Positions 31,669 to 39,041 of a stretch of 39,041 nt of DNA are shown in pieces (within the stretch, counting starts at the first letter, position 1; every line of letters starts with the position of its first letter). The notes under the pieces are model-generated. The model saw nothing but the letters and a program-made list of their open reading frames with translations, was not told the DNA's origin and did no database searches. The translations under genes were made by a program, and so were the position numbers. Origin of the DNA: Schoenoplectus triqueter (taxonomy: Eukaryota; Streptophyta; Magnoliopsida; Poales; Cyperaceae); NCBI GenBank assembly GCA_964058805.1, contig CAXKVV010001444.1, forward strand, positions 1 to 39,041, given 5' to 3'.

Positions 31669-32560
31669 ATGTAAGTAATTAATTAGATGTATTTCCGTTA
31701 ATAATTTTTATTTAACAATTTTTTTTTATATAATATTATAATATTGCTCCTTTGACAGTGGATTTTAAATAAATATTAAAATTTGAATCACTATAAATCC
31801 ATATATATAACGAGAACTATAAATCCATAAATAAATCCATAAATATTATAACATCACTTTTGCAGCGGTTTTATCATAAAAACCGCTGTTAAAATAAGTT
31901 TGTAGCGGTTGTCAGACACAACCGCTGTAAACTATCGTTATAACAATTCAGTAGTCGTTATAACGGTTCATCTCAATACTCAAAAATATTCTAAGACAGA
32001 AATATTCTCAAAGAAACCAGAGTGTATCGTTATGTAACGATTCAGTAATCGTTACAACCATTTATGAAACGTGTAACGTTAAAGTAATCGTTACAACGGT
32101 TCATGAAAACGTATAACGATTGGATAAATCGTTATAACGTTTCTGCTCAGTTGATCCAACGGCTATAATGATTCAGGTATTGATCCAACAGCTATAACGA
32201 TTTGTAAACCGTTATAACGGTTAAGGCCGAAAAATAGTTTGCAGCGGTTTTAACGTAACAACCGCTGTAAATTGATTTTTATTTTGGAAACATTCTTAAA
32301 GAAACAGTGCGCATCGTTATGTAATGATTCTGTAATCATTACAACCATTTGTGAAACGTATAACGTTTCTATAATCGTTACAACGGTTCATGAAAACGTA
32401 TAACGTTTTTGTAATCGTTGTAACGGTTCATGAAAACGTATAACGATTTTGTAATCATTATAACGGTTCATGAAAATGTATAACGATTCAGTAATCGTTA
32501 TAACATTTTCATGAACCGTTATAACGGTTCAGGCCGTTGTAAATTGATTTTTATTTTGGA
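31669..32560. repeat. Internal repeat block: subterminal-type motifs around a Copia-LTR-like segment
   Basis: Copies of the CACTA end motif (GCAGCGGTTTT/AACCGCTGT) occur at about 31860-31935 and 32238-32272, far from the element ends. Between and after them, 31975-32165 matches the sense strand of the LTRs at 880-6118: TATTCTAAGACAG, TCTCAAAGAAACCAGAGTG, TGTAACGATTCA and CAGTTGATCCAACG occur in the same order. About five 39-bp units built on TCGTTACAACGGTTCATGAA follow to about 32530. The CACTA element thus carries an amplified fragment related to the Copia LTR. Confidence 0.75.
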
Positions 32561-32862
32561 AAAGTTCTTTTCCCACGGCACCCAAACTCATTTCCCGCCT
32601 TTCCCCCCTTTCCGACAGCAGCTCCACCCTAGCGCCACTGTCTTGCTCCACTGCTCTCCTTGCGCCTCTCCTCTCCTTGCGTCTCTCCATCCAAACCCCT
32701 TGCGCCTCTCCTCTCCTTGCGCCACTGCCTTGCACCTCTCCTCTCGCCGCAACCTCTCCTTGCGCCTCTCCTTGGTTTTGAGGTTTGGTTTTGGAATTGA
32801 AATTGTTGAGTTAGTTTTTAATTGTGAAATTCGCTAATTTTTTTGGTAATTAGATTTTTTGA

Positions 32863-33474
32863 ATGAAGATATATCGTCGGATGAAAACGACTGACATGAC
32901 GAGACTCAACACTCGAAGGAAGAGTGTTCCTACAGCAAGAGATCGAAAGAGAACCTACATAAACTATTACAAATGCCCCAACACACAAGATACATCGAGT
33001 TTAGCGAGGAAGGTGTGCCTACCGGGCCAAGTAGAGCGAACTTTCAGGCACACCTCTCGTATGTGCCAAGGTCGCATCTGTCATGCACGGGTCACAAATG
33101 GAAGCAAGTCGACCCCAAATTGAAGGACATGATGTGGAATGATGTGAAGGTATAACATTAAACATCTATAATTTATGTTTAACTTTCAACTCAGTTTTTG
33201 AATTTATAAGTCACGATTCAATTGTTTTTTTGCAGAATGTTTGGAACATAAAGGATGACACACATAAACATCAGTGTTTGATAAGCATGGGCAATCTGTA
33301 TTGAAACTGGAGGGGACATCTATACAGACAGTTCATGTTGAAAGACCGAAGCCCATGTGATGAGCGGGGCATACTTGAGTCGGATTGGGAAGAGTTCAAA
33401 CTCGCGAAGCAAACCTCGGAGTTTTTGGTATAAATAAAAAACCTTGTTTCCTAATTTATGTTATATCTAACGAC

Positions 33475-33508
<34 letters not shown>

Positions 33509-34374
33509 CTATATGAATCATTTGTTTGATTCAATTAATTGAAGGCTTCAAGTGAGCGAGGGAAAAAGGCGACCGCACAGAATAAAAACCCTCATAAGCT
33601 TGGGTCGGGTGGCTACAAATCCGTTGAGCCGAGTTGGGATAAGGACGAACTGATTTATTCGGTTTCGTCCTTGATGGGAATCAGTTATTATATATATTTT
33701 GTAACTAATTATCAAGCCTTTAATTGTAGCAAACATTGGATTCTTCTTGTTGTGCATTATCATAGCTGCATATTGTATTATGTGAATTCAATGAACCTCA
33801 TAGTCAATCCTTCGGAGTTGACGCTCAAGTTTGCTCTGAATGCGTAAGTATTCTTATACTTGTTCAATTTTCAAATATTTGTACAAATTTTAAAATTTCG
33901 CTTGCAGGGGGTGTAAGCGTTATTGGCAATTGCACAACTCAAGTAAACTTGTGGGAGTAAATGATCCATTGGTTTTTCGACAGATTCGGGTATGGTTACA
34001 TATTATATAATTAGCGTTACGATTAATTATAATTAATAATTTCCTTGTACATGCATGCATAATTATGTGTATTAACCTATTATTGTTATATTTATAATTA
34101 TTATTAGTGCCCTACACAACCTAGCGGCGGCGAGTGCGGATATTATGTCATGCGAAACATGATTGAAATCATCAGAAATTATTCATTAAATGGTTTTCCT
34201 AAGGTGAGTAGAAATAAAATATACATAATTAAATTTATTAGTTTTTTCAATATATATTTACATACTAATCATTTTTTCTTTTTTCAGAGCATCAAAACCT
34301 ACAATCCTTTAACATCGACCGAGTACGAGGAAGTAAAAAAACTTTGGATTGAGTTTGTGATTTCCTTGTTTTGA
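32863..34374 (+). pseudogene. Second CACTA gene: TNPA/Transposase_24-like exons leading into a C48 (ULP1-like) protease domain
   Basis: An exon structure can be traced by splice sites: exon to 33149, then 33236-33427, 33545 to about 33700, about 33730-33843, 33908-33989, 34108-34203 and 34288-34374. The early exons read FSEEGVPTGPSRANFQAHL, HKWKQVDPKLKDMMWNDVK and NKNPHKLGSGGYKSVEP, phrases typical of plant En/Spm TNPA-like transposase proteins. The later exons read KHWILLVVHYHSCILYYVNS, LVFRQIRCPTQPSGGECGYYVM and LWIEFVISLF, which is a C48 cysteine protease. The catalytic His (33734-33740 area) and Cys (34135-34137) are kept, but the expected Asp after YY-V reads Asn (33785-33787). The frame around 32863-33000 must shift to join the reading, and a TGA interrupts exon 33236-33427 (NLY-stop-NWRG). 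Fusion of the two domains may reflect an internal deletion. Confidence 0.7.
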
Positions 34375-34594
34375 CATTTTTTATCAAGTTTTAATATTTT
34401 ATAAATATTTGTTATATTTTATTGTATTATGTGTGTATGTTAGATAAATTAGTTAATTAGATGTAGTTAATTAGTAATTAAATGTAATTATTATTATTTT
34501 TGTGAAAATGCATGTGATGAAAATATTATATATGGCTAGCATATATGGGCTAGTCACAGAAATAAAAAAAACAATTTAAAAAAAAATATTTTTA

Positions 34595-34922
34595 CAGCGG
34601 TTTTTACGAATAAACCGCTGCAAAATAATTTATAAAAAAAATTTACAGCGGTTTTTATGAAAAAAACCGCTGCAAAAATAATTTTACAGCGGTTTTTAAG
34701 GTAAAAACCGCTGTAAAATGTGATGTTTACAGCGGTTTTTAGTTAAAAACCGCTGTAAATTGTATTTAGTAGCGGTTGTTATATAAGAACCGCTGTAAAC
34801 AATTTGCAGCGGTTTTCAATAAAACCGCTGTTAAACTTTGCAGCGCTCCCAATAATAGCGGTTGTACAACCGCTGCTAACTGGGGGAAATAACCGCTGTA
34901 AAAGCCTATTTGTGGTGTAGTG
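34595..34922. repeat. Right subterminal repeat array and terminal inverted repeat
   Basis: About fourteen copies of the ACAGCGGTTTT/AAAACCGCTGT motif alternate in orientation up to the terminal CACTA repeat, mirroring the left end. Several adjacent pairs form perfect short hairpins (for example TTTACAGCGGTTTTTA and its partner near 34680-34720). Confidence 0.9.
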
Positions 34923-34951
34923 TTGGTTCGTATCATATGGCACGGATTTGA

Positions 34952-35160
34952 TGTACTCTAGTATAAGCTAGCTAGCTATTGCTCAGTTCTTTTCAAAGTT
35001 TTTTTTTCTTTATTTTGGTTACAACCTTTTCGGAAGTAATTAGTTTTTATATATTGTGTTTGGTTTAATCTAGCAAAACTCTGTGAGCTGACCTATGTAA
35101 TGTTTATATTTATGTTTGATATAGAAAAAGCATGTTGTGTAGACAGGACATAGAAAGAGC
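34952..35160. other. 3' flank of the right DOG1-like copy
   Basis: Noncoding DNA after the residual stop codon of the right DOG1-like copy, with no feature recognised. Confidence 0.55.
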
Positions 35161-35360
35161 AGATTTTTTTTTCTTTTGATAAATAAAATAAAAAAATAGG
35201 AAAATAATATGATTGCAGTGAAAATGTGCATTTATAGTTAGATCTGAGTTTCAAATTCGTTCCAAGATATCTGAGATTGAATTTGAAATTCGGTCTCAAT
35301 TTTTCTTTTTATAAAATTTTGATTTTTGATTAAATTTTTTTAAACTTTTTCAAGCACTGT
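35161..35360. repeat. Dispersed repeat, copy 1 (copy 2 at 38842-39041), with decayed palindrome
   Basis: The sequence AAATAAAATAAAAAAATAGG, then TCAGATCTGAGTTT-like text and AAATTCGGTCTCAATTTTT, is shared in the same orientation with 38842-39041. Here the palindrome (GATTGAATTTGAAATTCGGTC region, 35225-35300) is imperfect. It belongs to the GACCGAGTTT palindrome family also seen at 10655-11612. Confidence 0.75.
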
Positions 35361-35512
35361 TCCTACTTGATTATTAAGTATTTTGATCAAAATACTTTGA
35401 TGGTTCTTAAGTGGAAATGTTTTGATTATTAAGCATATTGTTATATAATTAATAATTAATTAAAAATTTGATGGTTCTTTCATATTATTTAGATTGTTTA
35501 ATGGTTAATTAG

Positions 35513-35557
<45 letters not shown>

Positions 35558-36496
35558 CAAAGCAATGGTCATGTTATTCAAGCAAGGATGATGCGAATTA
35601 CCGTTAATATATTGAGCTAAGGAGCTGGTTAATAAAAAAAATCATTGATATAATTTTTAAATTTAAACATATACTTAAAGAACATGTAAATATAAGTATA
35701 TTTGTCGATCAAATATAAATATGTATTTGATATATAATAAAATTATACCAATAAATATATTTTTTTAATTTTTTTAAATATACATAATTATAATAATGAT
35801 GATTTTTTAAAAATAAAATCAGTCAAGGAGCGGCCACTGTTACTATTTCTTTGTTATTAAAATATTAATATTTTATTATATTATTAGTGTTATAAAAATA
35901 AGAAAATAATTTTTAACCGTGTTCCTGACCCCACCTGATCTAATCTAATCTGAAATTCTGAATCCAATTTGACCTGTTTAATTGTCTCCTCTATTGAATC
36001 GGACCTATTTAATTAATTCTAGCAATGTCAGCGGTGGTCTATGTTGCGTTGTGTGCCTTGTATAGACTAGCTGGATGCTTTTTGTAAACAGGGGCTATCT
36101 AGCTTGCATTGGTGGACCGACAAAATCAAAATAGATCTTGAGAGAAAATTCATATATATTAAAGTGGAAGGATAAGCTACCCAAGTTTAAATACTTGACT
36201 GCTTCGCCCATCAACTGAAAAAAAAAAGGAAATAAAAATCTTTATCCATTCAATTATTTAATTGTCGAAGACCGAAGAACAACGACGAGATGACAATTGC
36301 TTTTATTGCCAAGCAACTTACAGCATCAATAAGAGCTCAGACTTCAGACACTAGAACAGAATTAAGTTATTTAGCGCTCTTGTATATAATTAATTCGCTA
36401 CAATTTAAATCTTTCCAAAATATATGCTTCTTTAAAAGAACTGCCACCCCTACCAAATACCATCATCTCTGCATATTCCAGACATACTATCACTAA
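35361..36496. other. AT-rich intergenic DNA with a (TA)n microsatellite
   Basis: A (TA)n run of about 40 bases lies at 35515-35556. The rest is AT-rich without recognisable genes. A short plus-strand frame at 36290-36496 overlaps the expected 3' untranslated region of the minus-strand AP2/B3 gene and has no features of its own. Confidence 0.65.
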
Positions 36497-37303
36497 TTAT
36501 GTGTTGTTAAGGGATGCTGAGACATTGAAGCCGAAAAGCCTGATGATCTTATCGGGTTGCAGTACTGTCGGTAAATCCAGCACCGGAGACGGGCTGATCA
36601 TAGTTCTCTTTGTGTGACATTCAATGAAGAGGTGCATTTCACCGAGTCCGTCCTTCACTCGCCAAAATTGAACCATGTCGCCAGGTTTCAATCCCTTCTC
36701 TCTGGCAAACTCCGCCCATCCACCATTCAGCACATGAGTAGCACTGCTGCTCCAGTACGCATACCGGAACTTCCATATCTTACCCTTTTCATCTTCAAAA
36801 TTGATCATCACTCCTCTGCGACTAGCACAACTGCTGATTCCGAAAAGCGGGAAGTGCTTCTGTGCATGCTGCCTCGGGACTAGTAGTCGGTTTTGTGGGC
36901 CAACATCGCCGGGAGACACAGCTTTAAAGAAGAGAAGTTCTCGAGATTTATTTGCATTTACAGTTGCGTCACTGGAACTACTGCACTGCATGTGCCGGCT
37001 GCGTTTCAACTCCTCATGGTATGTGTGCCTGCGGAGCATGCTCAGTATATCGGATGTTGTGTGTGATTTCAGGAACTGGAGTTCGGCCTCACGATCCATG
37101 TCAGATGTTGGGACCGATCTGAGGTTGGTTACAGCATGTGTCCCGTGAAGGCACCGTGCAGCGAGGTCGTAAGTCTGCGCAGCTTCGAACTCAGTACAAA
37201 ATGTGCCGAGCCATATGCGTTCATCATTCTTGTAAATTTGAGCACCCCATTTGCCGCTCTGCTGCGCCACCACCCCTCTGTATTGGGATGAAGGCAGCTT
37301 CAT
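36497..37303 (-). CDS. AP2/B3 (RAV-type) transcription factor, right copy
   Basis: This intronless 268-residue paralog of the gene at 12807-13637 lies in the opposite orientation. The AP2 domain is at about residues 7-61, nearly identical to the other copy. The B3 domain is at about 121-230, with the same unusual PGDVGPQNRLLVPR arm and a conserved NFEDEKGKIWKFRYAYW core. The linkers differ most (62-72 and 104-120). The C-terminal repression motif reads RLFGF (255-259) instead of RLFGV. Since the final Val is part of the defined R/KLFGV motif, co-repressor recruitment may be altered; this is inference. The ATG at 37301-37303 matches the start of the paralog, and the short N-terminus is shared, so it is ancestral rather than a truncation of one copy. 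The frame is intact and probably functional. Confidence 0.95.
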   Translation of the reverse strand: MKLPSSQYRGVVAQQSGKWGAQIYKNDERIWLGTFCTEFEAAQTYDLAARCLHGTHAVTNLRSVPTSDMDREAELQFLKSHTTSDILSMLRRHTYHEELKRSRHMQCSSSSDATVNANKSRELLFFKAVSPGDVGPQNRLLVPRQHAQKHFPLFGISSCASRRGVMINFEDEKGKIWKFRYAYWSSSATHVLNGGWAEFAREKGLKPGDMVQFWRVKDGLGEMHLFIECHTKRTMISPSPVLDLPTVLQPDKIIRLFGFNVSASLNNT

Positions 37304-37512
37304 GCTGTATCAATTGTGAAATGCAGAGGTAGATTTAAGGGAACAGAGTTATCTGCTCTGTCTAAAGATGGCCAATATATTGTATCTGAAGTTGTACATA
37401 TATAACTGTTTTTTCTTTTTCTTTTTTTGCTTTTTGTTAACTTTCTTTTCTTGTACGGAGGCCTTCCTTGCCACTAGTAACTAGTAATTGAGTGAAATTT
37501 TCGTGGCCGAGA
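37304..37512 (-). promoter_or_regulatory. Promoter and 5' leader of the right AP2/B3 gene
   Basis: On the minus strand a TATA-like AGTTATATATGTA lies at about 37395-37407, roughly 95 bp before the ATG. The leader keeps CTCTGCATTTCACA close to the ATG, and the two distal blocks GGAGGCCTTCC/TTGTACGG (37450-37468) and GTGAAATTTTCGTGGCC (37492-37508) match the left copy. Just beyond, GCCGAG/CTCGGC can form a small hairpin present only on this arm (near 37507-37522). Confidence 0.65.
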
Positions 37513-38841
37513 GTGCCTCGGCATAGGGCCCACATTAACCCCACATTGAGAAAAAATTGCATCCCTAATTTATTGCATGATATATTAGAAGTTAGAACAA
37601 CTACATTAACATCGTCTTTGACTCCTTAACACAAGACTGGGCAACACACGCCCACAGCACTGACGGTGGGCCTTGGAACAAATCTTCCATGCAATGCTGA
37701 GTTGGACTGGAATCTCTGGGTTGTTGTGCGTTTATCCATATAGCGGCTTAGATTTATGCTAATATGCATGCTATGGAAAGCAAGGCTGCTTTTACATGGT
37801 TTTCATTTTTTTTCCCTGTTAACCCCTTCTTAAACTTCTCAATTGCAAATATTTCATTGAAATGGGTGATTTTGACATTTGTATGCACGTATCTCCTGTT
37901 CTAAGCATTGGGTTGAGATAAAATTATGGATCCTCTTAATCTCTTGAGTCTTGACGTAAGATAAAAAAATTGGTTTGTACATTTTAATTAGTACGTAGTA
38001 CAAAAACGAACAAGTTTTTGCTCTTGAACAAAATTTAAAAAAAAAAAGATAATGGCTGTGGTCACGAATGATACGTTTATATCATTAATTTCTAAAAATA
38101 ATCCATTTTAAAAATCAATAAATAGTACAGCCACATTGGACATGACCATTAATTTTCGCATTATTAAGCGTACAATGTCAAGGGCCCATATAACCAGAGT
38201 TACCAACAAAATAACATCTTTACAATTTTCAAGGCCAATGCTACTAATTGTTAAATGAATGTACCAGTGGGAAGGCTAACTATATCTATTAAAAAAAAAG
38301 TAATTTTAAGAGGGCTATTGCAAGTTTACAACTTACAGAAAGGCGGAAAGCTGACCATACTTTTTATGAACACTTGATGCATGCGCTTGGTTTCTTTAGA
38401 CATATTATAACAAATCAAATTTGAGGTTTACCTTGATTACTGACACGACGTTGGATCAAAATGGTTAGCAAGTCAGATACTGATGACATTGATTAATGAA
38501 TCAGTTGTTGCCTCACATTTCAAACCTCCAATCTACGCAGGGCACACATTCAACTAATGGTTGGGGCAAAGGAGATGAATACCACCAGTCGCTCTCTTTC
38601 TTTTGCTGTTTTGCAGAAAACCGGGTGCTGCGCATGCAACTTGATGAAATTGATTGATCAGTACTTGCCACACTTATCCTCTTCACTCTTCACACCTATA
38701 CATAACACATCTATCTTCTTTTTCTTCTCGTCTGCGATCAGAAAAAGATTTCCTCTGGTGCAGATGGGGATAATTAGATGCGCTCGTTGTTATCCAGCTG
38801 GCTGCCTAACATATACATGCAGAGACCTACGTTTCAATTGC
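37513..38841. other. Upstream intergenic DNA of the right AP2/B3 gene
   Basis: No supported gene. A 100-codon plus-strand frame at 38557-38859 has no domain or composition signal. Distal regulatory sequence may lie here, but I could not find further blocks shared with the left arm by eye. Confidence 0.55.
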
Positions 38842-39041
38842 AGATTTCTTTTTTTGTAAATAAAATAAAAAAATAGGAAAATAATTACGATTTCAGAGAA
38901 AAAATACACTTGTAGTCAGATCTGAGTTTTAAATTCGGTCTCAATTGGTTGAGACCGAATTTAAAACTCAATCCCGATTTTTTTTAAAAAAATTTTGATT
39001 TTTTATTAAAAAAAATGAAACTTTTCCAAACTATTAAGTAT
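38842..39041. repeat. Dispersed repeat, copy 2, with a perfect 21-bp-arm palindrome
   Basis: This is homologous to 35161-35360 in direct orientation and is cut by the window end. At 38924-38969 two 21-base arms (GAGTTTTAAATTCGGTCTCA plus A, and their exact complement) flank a four-base centre TTGG. It is the most perfect member of the palindrome family that also flanks the left AP2/B3 gene (10655-11612). Confidence 0.85.

Larger units (their letters stand above)
27203..34922 (+). mobile_element. CACTA (En/Spm-type) DNA transposon, 7.7 kb, near complete
   Basis: The element begins CACTACGCCAGAAAA and ends with the complement of CACTACACCACAAATA. It is flanked by the 3-bp duplication TTG (27200-27202 and 34923-34925). 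Both ends carry dense inverted arrays of a 12-base motif (TTTACAGCGGTT). Inside are a TNP2-type transposase gene (28347-31668) and a second multi-exon gene (about 32863-34374), both on the plus strand, which is the usual CACTA layout. Both genes are damaged, so the copy is not autonomous now. The clean TSD and largely readable proteins suggest moderate age. Confidence 0.95.
26845..34951 (+). pseudogene. DOG1-domain gene (right copy), 5'-truncated and split by a 7.7-kb CACTA element
   Basis: Homology to the left copy begins near 26850 at the segment equivalent to GLKPDILFHF, so about 80 N-terminal residues are missing. It continues past an in-frame TGA (26960-26962) and a one-base deletion near 27026-27030 (AATGAG-AAGCG against AATGAAGAAGCG in the left copy). 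It then reads FHEADRLRKHVVSRKL and TNHQILTRKFG up to 27202. A CACTA element (27203-34922) interrupts it. After the TTG duplication the last codons resume at 34926 (SYHMARI, matching LCHIAQS in the left copy) and end at TGA 34949-34951. It is dead on three independent counts. It faces the AP2/B3 gene at 36497-37303 tail to tail, mirroring the left arm. Confidence 0.88.

Noticed and set aside
32511..32837. 108-codon frame with Ser/Pro/Leu-rich CTCTCCTTGCGCC repeats as a protein
   Set aside because: It is a short CT-rich direct repeat in the probable leader of the second CACTA gene. The sequence has no protein family features.
20331..34922. The small CACTA element as a deletion derivative of the large one
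   Set aside because: The first bases agree (CACTAC) but the rest of the terminal repeats and the subterminal motifs differ (GTCGCCAC type against ACAGCGGTT type), so they are separate families.
36614..37332. Plus-strand frames over the right AP2/B3 gene
   Set aside because: They are antisense shadows of a conserved, intact minus-strand gene.
38557..38859. 100-codon plus-strand frame as a gene
   Set aside because: It has no domain, no homology to the opposite arm and low-complexity Phe/Ser runs. It is likely chance, and its end falls in a dispersed repeat.

Overview
This is a piece of a plant nuclear chromosome, most likely a eudicot. It is AT-rich, holds few genes and is crowded with LTR retrotransposons, CACTA elements, MITEs, a Helitron and microsatellites. 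The only intact host genes are two intronless AP2/B3 (RAV-type) transcription factor genes. No bacterial, organellar or RNA genes were found. I cannot name the species from sequence alone.

The host framework is an inverted duplication. On the left arm an AP2/B3 gene (12807-13637, +) converges on a DOG1-domain gene (20090-21529, -). On the right arm the same pair appears mirrored: a DOG1-domain gene (26845-34951, +) converges on a second AP2/B3 gene (36497-37303, -). Both AP2/B3 copies are open and keep matching promoter blocks. Both DOG1-like copies are broken, and each carries a different CACTA transposon inside its coding sequence with a clean 3-bp target duplication (ACC on the left, TTG on the right). 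Removing each transposon and one TSD copy rejoins the DOG1 reading frame exactly. The right copy has also lost its 5' third and carries a stop and a frameshift.

Layout: 1-879 AT-rich DNA. 880-6118 a complete-ended, gag-only Copia retrotransposon on the minus strand with Sirevirus-like features (TSD TAATG). 6124-10010 an unusual repeat field made of several families of small inverted repeats; the most striking is eight hairpins at 9191-9681 whose stems covary around a constant loop. 10013-11455 transposon-like coding fragments and palindromes. 12598-13637 the first AP2/B3 gene with its promoter. 13638-20089 a TE-rich intergenic stretch (tandem Helitron/MITE duplication, and an AT-trinucleotide-filled MITE). 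20090-21529 the first DOG1-like gene with its 816-bp CACTA insert. 21889-22245 a foldback element. 22599-26590 a decayed Copia pol on the minus strand. 26845-34951 the second DOG1-like gene, interrupted by a 7.7-kb CACTA element with a decayed TNP2-type transposase gene and a second multi-exon gene ending in a C48 protease domain. 36497-37512 the second AP2/B3 gene and promoter. 37513-39041 noncoding DNA and a repeat with a perfect palindrome.

The genes do not form an operon or pathway. What links them is duplication followed by uneven fates: the transcription factor was kept twice, possibly with divergence in its repression motif (RLFGV versus RLFGF), while its dormancy-family neighbour was lost twice by independent transposon insertions.
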